34,201 nucleotides of DNA from Armatimonadota bacterium (GTDB lineage Bacteria > Armatimonadota > JAAZEB01): assembly GCA_012512265.1 (NCBI GenBank), contig JAAZEM010000142.1, positions 1 to 34,201 on the forward strand. The letters are read 5' to 3'. The stretch's first letter is position 1; the number at the start of each line of letters is the position of its first letter. Shown here one piece after another: positions 9,053 to 17,089 of this stretch. The position numbers and the translations under genes are program-made. The notes below the pieces were generated by a model. It did no database searches, was not told the DNA's origin, and saw nothing but the letters and a program-made list of their open reading frames with translations.

Positions 9053-9814
9053 ATGAGAGAGGGAAGCACGATCCGGGCACGGATCTTTCCCCCGATGGAC
9101 GCGCGCGTACGGCTGTTGCTGGGATGTGCCGCGCTGGGGGCAGTAGCCGTGTCGGGCAGCGCCATTGTCGTGCTGTCGATTGCCACGTTCGCCACCATTG
9201 CATCCCTGGCGGCGGGGCTTTCTGTGGGGAGCTTCGCTCGTCGCATGGCGTTGCCCGGAGCCCTCGCGGTAGCAGCCGCGGTGGCGCGGTTGAGCTGGCC
9301 CGGGGGCCAGGTGCTCGCGGTGCTACCGGTCGGCCCTTGGGCAATCACCGTGACGGAAGCCGGATTGCGCGCGGGAACTCTCGCAGGCGCGCGCGTGTTG
9401 GCGATGGTAGCCGTAGTGCTGGCATCGACCGCTGGCGTTTCGGCCGCGTCCCTATTGGGCGCTGCGCGATGGCTGCATGTGCCGGCGACGCTGGTGGAGC
9501 TGGCCTCGCTGATGTACCGCTACCTCTTCCTGCTGAGAGAAGAGGCGCAAGCAATCGTGCGCGCGCAGTCGATGCGTTTGGGTTACGCAGGAGGGATGCA
9601 GAGCGTACGCTGCGCCGCTGCCGCCGGCGCGCTCGCCTTCTTGCGTGCCTACGAACGCGGCGTGAGGATCCATCACGCGATGCTGTTGCGTGGCTATCAG
9701 GGCGAGCTTCCGGAAGAGAGGCTGCCGCGCCTGGAGCGGCAGCAACTGGCCTATCTGGCGATTGGGCTGGTATTGCTGGCCGGCGTTGTGCGCGCGGGTA
9801 GTGGTGCATACTGA
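9053..9814 (+). CDS. Energy-coupling factor transporter transmembrane protein (EcfT/CbiQ family)
   Basis: The protein has 253 residues. ATG 9053 is supported by GAGGG at 9041-9045, 7 bases upstream. The sequence opens with DARVRLLLG (16-24), the usual start of CbiQ/EcfT proteins, and contains several hydrophobic helices (about 20-58, 67-81, 112-128, 231-246). Two short Ala-Arg-Gly-type coupling motifs are visible, AQSMRLGY (171-178) and AMLLRGYQ (209-216); in this family they dock onto the paired ATPases. The protein is the T component of an ECF vitamin or metal-ion importer in the inner membrane. No ATPase (EcfA/CbiO) and no substrate-binding S component is adjacent, so it is either a shared T component serving several S proteins or a relict. 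Substrate cannot be assigned. Confidence 0.8.
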   Translation: MREGSTIRARIFPPMDARVRLLLGCAALGAVAVSGSAIVVLSIATFATIASLAAGLSVGSFARRMALPGALAVAAAVARLSWPGGQVLAVLPVGPWAITVTEAGLRAGTLAGARVLAMVAVVLASTAGVSAASLLGAARWLHVPATLVELASLMYRYLFLLREEAQAIVRAQSMRLGYAGGMQSVRCAAAAGALAFLRAYERGVRIHHAMLLRGYQGELPEERLPRLERQQLAYLAIGLVLLAGVVRAGSGAY

Positions 9815-9888
9815 ATGAACCTTCGCCAGCGCGCGGCGTCACTGAATTAGATGAGTGTCCTCGGGTGCGAGGGAAGGAGGTGGGTGGC

Positions 9889-10107
9889 ATGCAGGTAATG
9901 AAATGCCCAGAGTGTGGAGAGAGAAACCCCGTGGCTCGCGAGTATTGCGGAGCATGCGGCGAGTATCTATGGCCACGGGCTGAATGCCAGCACACCGGTC
10001 ACGCGCGGCTTGCCGTCTCGCCCGCGCAGTCTCCTCCCGCTGGACTGCGTGCGACCGCCGCCCGGTTGTTGCGGAGGCTGTTCGGGCCCCATTCTCCCGA
10101 TGCTTGA
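9889..10107 (+). CDS. Small zinc-ribbon protein
   Basis: The protein has 72 residues from ATG 9889, with AAGGAGG at 9874-9880 giving a spacing of 8. The N-terminus is a compact zinc ribbon, CPEC...CGAC (Cys6, Cys9, Cys20, Cys23), followed by a Pro/Ala-rich stretch and a basic amphipathic end (LRATAARLLRRLF). Such short CPxCG proteins usually bind zinc, but their roles are mostly unknown. It lies 74 bases after the EcfT gene and may share its transcript; whether that reflects metal handling is only a guess. Confidence 0.6.
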   Translation: MQVMKCPECGERNPVAREYCGACGEYLWPRAECQHTGHARLAVSPAQSPPAGLRATAARLLRRLFGPHSPDA

Positions 10108-10118
10108 TGCCAGGGGCG

Positions 10119-10213
10119 CTGTCTGGCCGGCTCCTTGCGGGTAGTACCGCACCTTTCCTGGAGCGCCTTTCCGGGCGCGAGGGCGGCATGGCAAGGAGCC
10201 GGCGGGCAGACAG
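10119..10213. repeat. Long imperfect inverted repeat (20 bp arms)
   Basis: CTGTCTG plus GCCGGCTCCTTGC (10119-10138) pairs with GCAAGGAGCCGGC, a GGG bulge and CAGACAG (10191-10213). The 52-base centre also contains GC-rich pairing. It sits 11 bases after the zinc-ribbon stop codon. It could be a large terminator-type stem or the remnant of a small mobile element. Confidence 0.6.
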
Positions 10214-10553
10214 CAGGCGCGTCTGACTGTTCGAAATCGCCCAAGGCGTGTGGTTCCCACCCCCAAGACAATCGCAGACACCTCACACCAATCCGTCGCG
10301 GCCACAATCGACCGCCATCCAGCACCGCGGGCTTCCCTGGTGGCGGATTCGAGGCCAGTCGCCTGCTTGATACCCGGGCGCCCCCCTTACTGGCGCCTCG
10401 ATGGCGGAATCGACCAGCGGCGCCGTCTCCGACATCCGCAACAGGCGCCGGCCTCGCCGTGCCAACCACCACCCGGCCATCGCCACCCGGGAGCACTCTC
10501 CCAGCGTCCGGAGGGAGCCAGCGCCACTCCCCCGCTGGCTGGAAGCAACGCGG
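10214..10553. other. Non-coding stretch between zinc-ribbon gene and pseudopilin gene
   Basis: No gene, RNA or promoter is supported in these 340 bases. Both neighbouring genes end toward it, so it is a convergent terminator-type spacer. Confidence 0.45.
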
Positions 10554-11228
10554 CTACTTGCGCGCCCAGAAGCTGCCGCGTGGCACCTGGCTCGCCTTGA
10601 ACCACTTCACGTGACCATCGCAGAACACCAGGTTGATCCCGTCCGTATGCACGGACATGCGCGGGTGGACCTCATTCGGATAGACACCCGTCGTGTTGGT
10701 GCCCGGACCGATGTAGAGGCAGTTTCGGGGGTCTGATCCCGTGCTCTTGATGCCCGCACACACCGAGTCGCCGATCAGCGGCACCTCGGCCGGCGTGGTG
10801 ATCTGCGCCATGGAGCAGGACGCATTCGTCGAGCCGCCGACGCCGCAGAAGTTGTAGCCCATGTTCCCCCGAATATCGATCCGGGTGCTCCCCTGCCAGG
10901 CATACTGGGTGTAGCGGCTCTGGTAGCTCGGGCACAGGAAGACGCCCGTATTCTTCACGTAGGGGAATACCAGTCCGACCCAGCAGACCGTCTGGCCCGA
11001 CGCCGTGTCGTGGGGCGAGACGCCGACGGCGCGCCCTGGGAACGTCTCGTCATAGTCCTGAACGTACTGCAGCATCGCCATGCCAAGCTGCTTGCAGTTG
11101 TTCTGGCAGGTCGCCTTGCGCGCGTTCTCTCGGGCGCGCGAGAAAACCGGGAAAAGGATCGCCGCCAGGATCGCGATAATGGCGATCACGACGAGCAACT
11201 CGATCAGGGTGAAGCCGTGCTTTTTCAT
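10554..11228 (-). CDS. H-X9-DG type pseudopilin
   Basis: The protein has 224 residues. ATG 11228 is chosen over the upstream ATG because AAGGAGG then sits 8 bases away. It begins [18 protein letters not shown], a textbook prepilin leader with cleavage after Gly5, and continues AILFPVFSRARENARKATC, the form common in Armatimonadota. Residues near the end read VHTDGINLVFCDGHVKW: H, nine residues, DG. Several Cys residues in the middle may form disulphides. It should be processed by prepilin peptidase and displayed in the periplasm or surface. The gene is transcribed alone and divergently from aspS. It is only distantly like the pseudopilin at 3293. Confidence 0.88.
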   Translation of the reverse strand: MKKHGFTLIELLVVIAIIAILAAILFPVFSRARENARKATCQNNCKQLGMAMLQYVQDYDETFPGRAVGVSPHDTASGQTVCWVGLVFPYVKNTGVFLCPSYQSRYTQYAWQGSTRIDIRGNMGYNFCGVGGSTNASCSMAQITTPAEVPLIGDSVCAGIKSTGSDPRNCLYIGPGTNTTGVYPNEVHPRMSVHTDGINLVFCDGHVKWFKASQVPRGSFWARK

Positions 11229-11454
11229 CTCCATCCCCTCCTTTGCCACCACGAAGTGACCTGCTCACGTGGCAGGCGGGCCCCCTTCCTGCAGGCGCTT
11301 TCGCGCTCACCAAGGAGAACTCCTTCTGGACGAATGCGCCCCACCGCCGGCCCCGATTCCAAGGAAGGCCGCACAGCCAGGGGGGCCCGCACCTCCCCAT
11401 CCGCGTCCCTCCATATCATCCGCTGTATCGGCACCCGCGTGGGGTCGGGTTTCG

Positions 11455-11483
11455 TTGACAAAACCCACCCCATCCGGTACAAT
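11455..11483 (+). promoter_or_regulatory. Consensus sigma-70 promoter of the aspS operon
   Basis: The -35 box TTGACA (11455-11460) is perfect. The -10 box TACAAT (11478-11483) matches five of six positions, and the spacer is exactly 17 bases. Transcription should start near 11490, giving a leader of about 94 bases before aspS. This is the best promoter in the window. Confidence 0.8.
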
Positions 11484-11583
11484 GAACGCAAGAATACTGT
11501 GCCGGCACGGCAACAGAAGCGCGCGACTGCTTGGGCGCGTCGGGAGGGCGCCGCCCGCCGGCTCTTGTGATGAGGAACCCAGC

Positions 11584-13398
11584 ATGCCAGCATCTTTGCG
11601 CAGGGATCACCACTGCGGCGAACTGAACTTGAACCACGTCGGCCGCGAGGTTACCGTGATGGGGTGGGCGCACCATGTGCGCGACCTTGGCGGCCTGATC
11701 TTCATTGAACTGCGCGACCGCAGCGGCATCGTCCAGGTCGCGTTCAGCCCCCAGGAGGCACCCGAGGCACACGCCCTCGCTCAGGAAGTGCGCAGCGAGT
11801 TCGTCCTTGGCGTCCGCGGGGTGGTCCGCCGCCGCCCGGCAGGCACGGAGAACCCCAATCTGCCCACGGGCGAGGTGGAAGTTTACGGCTCTCACCTTGA
11901 GATTCTGAACACGTGTCAACCCCTCCCCTTCCCCGTTGCCGAGGAGGTGGATGTCGATGAAACGACGCGGCTGAAGTATCGCTACCTCGACCTGCGCCGC
12001 GCGCCGATGCAGCGAATGCTGGAGTTGCGCCACCGCGTTACCTCCGCCGTCCGCAGCTTCCTCAACAGCCAAGGGTTCTGGGAGGTCGAGACGCCGCTGT
12101 TGATGAAAAGCACGCCGGAGGGCGCCCGCGACTATCTGGTACCCAGCCGCGTCCATCCGGGCAAGTTCTACGCGCTGCCCCAGTCGCCACAGCTGCTGAA
12201 GCAGATCCTGATGGTCGCGGGCGTGGAAAAGTATTACCAGATCGCCCGCTGCCTCCGCGACGAGGACCTGCGCGCCGACCGCCAGCCGGAACACACGCAG
12301 ATCGATCTGGAGATGTCGTTCGTCACCCGTGACGATATCTTCGACGTCGCGGAGCGGATGTGGCAGTACGTCTTCCGCGAGGCGCTGGGCGAAGAGATCT
12401 CCATCCCGTTCCGGCGGATGACCTATGCCGAGGCGATGGCCCGCTACGGCAGCGATAAGCCCGACCTGCGCTACGGCATGGAGCTGGTGGATATCTCCTC
12501 ACTCGTGGCGGGCACCGAGTTCAAGGTCTTCTCCGGTGCCGTCGCCTCGGGTGGCCTCGTGAAGGGCCTGAACGCCCGCGGCTGCGCCAGCTTCGCGCGC
12601 CGAGAGGTTGACGAGCTGGTGGAGGTGTCCAAGACGTTCGGCGCGAAGGGCCTCGCCTACTTCTACGTCGAGGAGAGTGGCCTGCGCGGCCCCATCGCGA
12701 AATTCTTCACGACCGAGCAGCTGGAGGCGATCCGCGCCGCCCTGGATGGCAAGCCGGGCGACCTGCTTCTCTTTGTCGCCGACCAGCCGGACGTCACCAA
12801 CACCGCCCTGGGCCGCCTGCGCGTGCATCTGGCCAAGCAGCTCAACCTGGCCGACCCCGCACAGCGCCGCTTCGTCTGGATCATCGACTTCCCGATGTTC
12901 GAGTGGAAGCCCGAGGAGAAGCGGTACGACTTTATGCACAATCCGGTGAGCGCCCCGCACCCGGATGATCTCCACCTCCTTGAGGAGGGGTGGAAGAGCG
13001 AAGCCGAGCCCGGCAGCCCGGAGCATCCCTGGACGCGCATCCGCGCGAATCAGTATGACCTGGTGCTCAACGGCAGCGAAGTCGCCTCCGGAAGCATCCG
13101 AAACCACCGGGCCGACCTCCAGGAGCGCGTTTTTGAGATCCTGGGAATCAGCCACGAGAAGGCACACGAGCGGTTCGGTTTCCTGCTGGACGCCTTCCAG
13201 TATGGAGCGCCGCCTCATGGCGGAATCGCCCCAGGGCTGGATCGGATGGTGGCCATCATGGCCGGCGCAGAGTCAATCCGCGACGTCATCGCCTTCCCGA
13301 AGACGGCCAGCGCAACCGATCTCATGATGGATGCGCCCTCGGAAGTGGATCCGGCACAGCTTGAGGAGCTTCATATCCGGGTGGTGCCTCCGAAATAG
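11584..13398 (+). CDS. aspS: Aspartyl-tRNA synthetase
   Basis: The protein has 604 residues, the usual bacterial AspRS length. GAGGA at 11572-11576 precedes ATG 11584 by 7 bases. It charges tRNA-Asp with aspartate in the cytoplasm. Domains in order are: an N-terminal OB-fold anticodon-binding domain (about 10-110, GWAHHVRDLGGLIFIELRDRSG), the class II catalytic core with YRYLDLRR and motif 2 RDEDLRADRQPEHTQIDLE (from Arg225), the bacterial GAD insertion (about 290-410), and motif 3 GGIAPGLDR (546-554). The end FPKTASATDLMMDAPS is typical. It is the first gene of a tight plus-strand run with a strong promoter; the next gene starts 27 bases after its stop. Confidence 0.97.
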   Translation: MPASLRRDHHCGELNLNHVGREVTVMGWAHHVRDLGGLIFIELRDRSGIVQVAFSPQEAPEAHALAQEVRSEFVLGVRGVVRRRPAGTENPNLPTGEVEVYGSHLEILNTCQPLPFPVAEEVDVDETTRLKYRYLDLRRAPMQRMLELRHRVTSAVRSFLNSQGFWEVETPLLMKSTPEGARDYLVPSRVHPGKFYALPQSPQLLKQILMVAGVEKYYQIARCLRDEDLRADRQPEHTQIDLEMSFVTRDDIFDVAERMWQYVFREALGEEISIPFRRMTYAEAMARYGSDKPDLRYGMELVDISSLVAGTEFKVFSGAVASGGLVKGLNARGCASFARREVDELVEVSKTFGAKGLAYFYVEESGLRGPIAKFFTTEQLEAIRAALDGKPGDLLLFVADQPDVTNTALGRLRVHLAKQLNLADPAQRRFVWIIDFPMFEWKPEEKRYDFMHNPVSAPHPDDLHLLEEGWKSEAEPGSPEHPWTRIRANQYDLVLNGSEVASGSIRNHRADLQERVFEILGISHEKAHERFGFLLDAFQYGAPPHGGIAPGLDRMVAIMAGAESIRDVIAFPKTASATDLMMDAPSEVDPAQLEELHIRVVPPK

Positions 13399-13425
13399 AA
13401 GCCGGGCAAGCGCTCGGGAGGAGCC

Positions 13426-14517
13426 ATGCACCAAGGTGGGCATGCGGCGTTTATCTTCTCCGAGGCATTCATGGAGTATGACTTCGGGCCGCTCCACCCG
13501 CTGCGCCCGGAGCGCCTGCGCCTCCTGCGCGAGCGGCTCCAGGCCGATGGGGTGCTAGACAGCCCTCATGTCCGCCTGGTGGAGGCGCAGCCGGCCACCG
13601 AGGAGGAGGTGCTGGCGGTCCACACCCGGGAATACTACGACGCGGTGGCGGCGCTCAGCTCTGGCCACCGCGTCGTGAAGAGAGAGGAGTATGGCTTCGG
13701 GGGGCTGGATAACCTCCCGTTTCCCGGGATGCTGGAGGCTTCCCTGCTCTATACAGGGGCGTCGTTGCAGGCAGCGCGCCTCGTGAGCCGCGGAGAGGTG
13801 CCGCGGGCGATGAACCCCGCCGGGGGCCTGCACCACGCCATGCCCGGGCGCGCCAGCGGGTTCTGCATCTTTAACGACCCGGCGGTCGCCATTGCCGATC
13901 TCCTGCGGCGGCACGAGCGAGTGCTCTATCTGGACATCGATGCGCATCACGGCGATGGAGTCCAGGCGGTCTTCTATGAATCGCCGCGCGTGCTCACCCT
14001 CTCGCTGCACGAGTCCGGGCGGACGCTCTTCCCGGGCACCGGCTCCCCGGAGGAGATCGGCACGGGCGCGGGCGAGGGCTACAGTGTCAACGCGCCGCTG
14101 ATGGCTGGCACGGGCGACGACACCTTCTTGCGCGTCTTTGACGCCCTGGTGCCCCCGCTGGTGGAGTGGTTCAACCCAGAGGTGATCGTCGCCCAGCTTG
14201 GGATCGATACGCACCATGCCGATCCCCTGGCGCATCTGAGGCTGACGACGGCGGGTTTCCTGCGCGCGGTGCGCTCCATCCGTGACTGGGGCCGCCCGCT
14301 GGTCGCCCTCGGCGGCGGGGGCTACAACCCGGACGTAGTGGGCGATGCCTGGGCGCGCGCATTTGCCTGCCTGGCCGAGGTCGATCTGCCAGCCGCGCCC
14401 GCGGAGGAGCCTCCGGCCATGCCCTCGTTCTATGGCGACCCGGCGGCGGTGGAGGCGTTCGCCGACAAGACAATCGAGGCGGTGCGCCGGAACATCTTCG
14501 TCCGGCACGGAATCTGA
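13426..14517 (+). CDS. AcuC/histone deacetylase-family deacetylase
   Basis: The protein has 363 residues, with GGGAGGAG just before ATG 13426. It has the arginase-deacetylase fold signatures in order: GPLHPLRPERL (21-31), HTREYY (66-71), GGLHHAMPGRASGFCIFND (133-151) with the His136-His137 pair, LYLDIDAHHGDGVQAVFY (167-184), QLGIDTHHADPLAHL (257-271) and LGGGGYN (295-301). Asp172, His174 and Asp261 are placed to bind the catalytic zinc, and Tyr300 is the expected transition-state Tyr, so it should be active. Bacterial relatives (AcuC) remove acetyl or other acyl groups from protein lysines or small molecules; the substrate is unknown. It lies between aspS and the candidate Rad52-like gene, with gaps of 27 and 12 bases, so it is probably made from the same message. 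Confidence 0.9.
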   Translation: MHQGGHAAFIFSEAFMEYDFGPLHPLRPERLRLLRERLQADGVLDSPHVRLVEAQPATEEEVLAVHTREYYDAVAALSSGHRVVKREEYGFGGLDNLPFPGMLEASLLYTGASLQAARLVSRGEVPRAMNPAGGLHHAMPGRASGFCIFNDPAVAIADLLRRHERVLYLDIDAHHGDGVQAVFYESPRVLTLSLHESGRTLFPGTGSPEEIGTGAGEGYSVNAPLMAGTGDDTFLRVFDALVPPLVEWFNPEVIVAQLGIDTHHADPLAHLRLTTAGFLRAVRSIRDWGRPLVALGGGGYNPDVVGDAWARAFACLAEVDLPAAPAEEPPAMPSFYGDPAAVEAFADKTIEAVRRNIFVRHGI

Positions 14518-14529
14518 GGAGGAGGAGCC

Positions 14530-15339
14530 GTGAATCCCAACATCAATCCCGAGCACGTGATCACCCTCCAGGGGCGGCAGTACTGCACCTACCGGGGCGT
14601 GCTGGAGTGCGCGCACGCTATCGGCCTGGAGGGCATTCGGACCCGGATCCTCCAGGTGCCGGGCCCAGACAACGAGTACGTCGCTATCGTCGAGGCGGAG
14701 GTGCATCTCAAAGATGGCCGCGTCTTCGTCGATGTCGCGGATGCCTCCCCGAAGAACGTCAGCCGGCATCTCCAGTCGGCGCTGATCCGCCTGGCATCCA
14801 CCCGCGCCAAGGGCCGGGCCCTCCGCGACGCTGTGAATATTGGAGTCGCCCTTGCCGAAGAGCTCGACGAGGTGGAGACCGACCCGGCGGTTCCGGCGGC
14901 GCATGCCACGCGCCCGGCGCCTGCGCCCGCCGCGCCGGCCACACCGGCTCCTCCGGCTGCGCCAACCGCGCCTGCTCCTCCGGCCACGCCGGCCGCGGCC
15001 ACGCCCGGGCCTGAGCCCTACAACGCGTCCAAGACCGTGCCGCCCTCGGGCAACGGCTCGCACGCGCCGGCCAAGTCCCAGCCGCTCCCGCCGACCGCCG
15101 AGGAGGGCAAGGATGAGCCAGGGCCGACGTCTGGCGACAGGCCGATGGCGTTCACGCCGATGCCGGCCGGGAGCGCGCATCCCGCCGCTGAGGCACGCCC
15201 TAACGAGCTCGTCTGCAGCAGCCCCGGCTGCGGGCGTGTCGTGACGCAGGGTCAATATAACTTCAGCATGCAGACCTATGGAGCAGCACTCTGCCCGGCC
15301 TGCCAGCGCAAGCGGAAGGCACAGGAGAAAACATCTTGA
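14530..15339 (+). CDS. Candidate Rad52-like ssDNA-annealing protein with C-terminal zinc finger
   Basis: The protein has 269 residues from GTG 14530, preceded by GGAGGAGGAG. Residues 1-112 form one compact domain: QYCTYRGVLECAHAIGL, VEAEVHLKDGRVFVDVADASP, then ALIRLASTRAKGRALRDAVNIG, a strand-rich half followed by an Ala/Arg helix resembling Rad52/DdrA-like annealing proteins. A Pro/Ala-rich linker of about 100 residues follows. The C-terminus (226-263) has Cys229-x4-Cys234 and Cys255-x2-Cys258 with QGQYNFSMQTYG between, like the treble-clef-type finger seen at the end of some phage recombination proteins. The Rad52-like call is my pattern reading and not a certain match. It sits 12 bases after the deacetylase and overlaps the next gene. 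Confidence 0.5.
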   Translation: MNPNINPEHVITLQGRQYCTYRGVLECAHAIGLEGIRTRILQVPGPDNEYVAIVEAEVHLKDGRVFVDVADASPKNVSRHLQSALIRLASTRAKGRALRDAVNIGVALAEELDEVETDPAVPAAHATRPAPAPAAPATPAPPAAPTAPAPPATPAAATPGPEPYNASKTVPPSGNGSHAPAKSQPLPPTAEEGKDEPGPTSGDRPMAFTPMPAGSAHPAAEARPNELVCSSPGCGRVVTQGQYNFSMQTYGAALCPACQRKRKAQEKTS

Positions 15340-15839
15340 GGCAGCGGTCGTCCCGTGATTTCCAGCGCGTCAATTCTCGTCGTCTTTGGACAGCCGTCTT
15401 CTTCCTGGTGGCACTGGTGATCTTCGCTCTCATGTCTGCCAGCTACTTCGTGGCAGGGATGCTCACCAGCGGAGGCAGCAAGGGGCTCATTCAGGAGATC
15501 AGCCAGGCCGCGGAGTGCGGCCGAAACCACCTGCTCCCCACGGCTGCCGCCATCGACCGCTACGCTCGCGGCACCGGGAAGTATCCGGAGCAGATTGACG
15601 ATCTCCTCCCCATGTATCTGGAGAAGCAAGAGGTGTTGCGCTGCCCAGCCGACACCACGACGCCCAAGGGGGAGAGCAGCTTCCTCTACCACCGGCCTCA
15701 GCCGGGTGATACCGACGCGGTGCTGCTCGAGTGCCCCCACCACAACACCCTCTTGATGCGCGTTCGCGCGCGCGGGAAGACCGAGCCAGGCAAGACCTTT
15801 TGGGAGCTGCAGATGCAGCCGCTGACCCAGGCGCCTTAG
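15336..15839 (+). CDS. Membrane-anchored pilin-like (type II secretion G-like) protein
   Basis: The protein has 167 residues. The start is TTG 15336, overlapping the previous TGA stop (TTGA), with AGGAG 8 bases upstream; coupling to the previous gene is likely. A basic N-terminus precedes one membrane helix (about 18-44, TAVFFLVALVIFALMSASYF), with the rest outside. The exposed part contains AAAIDRYARGTGKYPEQIDDLLPMYL and LRCPAD, which resembles the globular part of type II secretion pseudopilins, but there is no GFTLIE prepilin site. It is probably an anchored relative that is not processed. The stop codon overlaps the convergent phosphoribosyltransferase stop (TTAG). Function unknown. Confidence 0.65.
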   Translation: MRQRSSRDFQRVNSRRLWTAVFFLVALVIFALMSASYFVAGMLTSGGSKGLIQEISQAAECGRNHLLPTAAAIDRYARGTGKYPEQIDDLLPMYLEKQEVLRCPADTTTPKGESSFLYHRPQPGDTDAVLLECPHHNTLLMRVRARGKTEPGKTFWELQMQPLTQAP

Positions 15840-16480
15840 CGGGCGGGCGCCCCGGCTCGTCTCAGGATCTCGACGACTTCTTCGTCGGTAACCTGGTCAA
15901 ACCGCTGGTACCACTCACCCACGGCGAAGAACGGCTCTGGCGTCTCCAGGACCACCACTCGGTCGGCCTCGGCCCGGAGGCGCTCGATGCTGGAAGGGGG
16001 TCCGACAGGCACGGCGAGGATCAGCTCGGCGGCCCCCCGATTCCTCAGGCTCCGCAGCGAGGCCATCACCGTGCTTCCGGTGGCGATGCCATCATCCACC
16101 ACGATCACCGTCTTGCCCGCGATATCCGGGGCCGGGCGGCCACCGCGGTAGGCCTGTAGCCGGCGTTGAATCTCGGCAATCTGCTCCGCCTTCGCGCGCT
16201 CGAGATACTCCGGGGTGACTCCAGGGTAATGCCTGGCCATGGGGTCAATCATATCTGAGCCGTCCGCGGCCACTGCGCCAATGGCGAGCTCCGGATTCCC
16301 CGGCGCCGGGATCTTGCGCGCCACGACAATATCGAGCGGCGCGTTCAGCGCCCGCGCCACCTCATCGGCCACAACCACCCCGCCGCGGGGAACGCCGAGG
16401 ATCACGAGGTCTCGGCCCCGATACTCTTCCAGGGCTTTCGCCAGCCTCCTGCCGGCATCCACCCGATCCTCGAAGATCAT
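15836..16480 (-). CDS. Phosphoribosyltransferase-domain protein
   Basis: The protein has 214 residues. ATG 16480 has GGAGG at 16489-16493, spacing 8. The PRPP-binding loop VIVVDDGIATGST lies at 125-137, the classic type I phosphoribosyltransferase signature. The start LVILGVPRGGVVVADEVARAL (25-45) forms the PPi-binding loop, and LDIVVARKIPAPGNPELAIGAV (49-70) is typical of the family often annotated as putative phosphoribosyltransferase, which is sometimes fused to dienelactone hydrolase-like domains. Here it is stand-alone. The reaction partner is not known; these are not clearly purine or pyrimidine salvage enzymes. It lies downstream of the QueD-like gene, 141 bases away on the same strand. 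Confidence 0.85.
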   Translation of the reverse strand: MIFEDRVDAGRRLAKALEEYRGRDLVILGVPRGGVVVADEVARALNAPLDIVVARKIPAPGNPELAIGAVAADGSDMIDPMARHYPGVTPEYLERAKAEQIAEIQRRLQAYRGGRPAPDIAGKTVIVVDDGIATGSTVMASLRSLRNRGAAELILAVPVGPPSSIERLRAEADRVVVLETPEPFFAVGEWYQRFDQVTDEEVVEILRRAGAPAR

Positions 16481-16621
16481 CGCGCTCACCTCCGTCTCTG
16501 CCTCTTCCCGCGCTCCGGTTGGCCAAAACAGCACGCGAGAGGAGCGCCGCACTCCGCGCCGTGGGCGATGGCGCGGGCACGGAGACGCGGGCGCCATCGG
16601 ATTACCCGCCCTGGGCGGAGC

Positions 16622-16990
16622 TCAGGGCTCGGAGTACCGTGCCCAGGATTCTGGGGACTCCCATACGGTCACCGAGAGAAGCCGCGCCGGCTCTGGGATC
16701 TGGGGAGCCAGCCGGCGGTAGATGTAACGCGCGAGGCCCTCCGAGCTGGCGTTCTCTTGCTGGAACGGCGGCAACTCGTTCAGGTTGCGATGATCCAGCT
16801 CATCACAGATGGCTCCCAGAAGACGCTTCAGGAGGGTGAAATCGAGGGCGATGCCGGTGGCATCCAACTCCTCCGCGCGGACCACCGCCTCCACCTCGAA
16901 GCGGTGCCCGTGCAGACGCTCGCACTTGCCCTGGTAGCCCCGCAGGCAGTGCGCGGCGTCAAAGTGCCGGCGTGTCGCGACCTCAAACAT
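16622..16990 (-). CDS. queD: 6-carboxytetrahydropterin synthase / 6-pyruvoyltetrahydropterin synthase family (QueD-like)
   Basis: The protein has 122 residues, full length for QueD. GGAGG lies about 10 bases before ATG 16990. Zinc ligands are His14 (FDAAH), His27 and His29 (LHGH). The catalytic Cys23 (GKCERLHGH), Asp66-His67 (LDHRNLN) and Glu111 (VWESP) are all present. The family converts dihydroneopterin triphosphate to 6-carboxytetrahydropterin in queuosine synthesis, or acts in pterin metabolism. No queC, queE or folE is in the window, so the pathway assignment comes from the protein alone. No preQ1 riboswitch was recognised in the 144 bases upstream. Confidence 0.88.
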   Translation of the reverse strand: MFEVATRRHFDAAHCLRGYQGKCERLHGHRFEVEAVVRAEELDATGIALDFTLLKRLLGAICDELDHRNLNELPPFQQENASSEGLARYIYRRLAPQIPEPARLLSVTVWESPESWARYSEP

Positions 16991-17089
16991 CCTCTCGATT
17001 CCTCCCCTCCACGGACGGGGCGAGGGGTCCGGATCATGAGATCCGCCCCCTCACCTCGGTCCTTCTATTCCCCTACTTGGTTCAACACT

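Noticed and set aside
8619-9344. N-terminal extension of the phosphodiester-glycosidase-like protein
   Set aside because: The extension is low-complexity and overlaps the divergent EcfT gene, whereas ATG 8618 starts directly before a signal peptide.
13555-15255. Minus-strand frame with Arg-rich low-complexity stretches
   Set aside because: It is the complement of the deacetylase and the Pro/Ala linker of the next gene; the repeats arise from the GC-rich linker codons.
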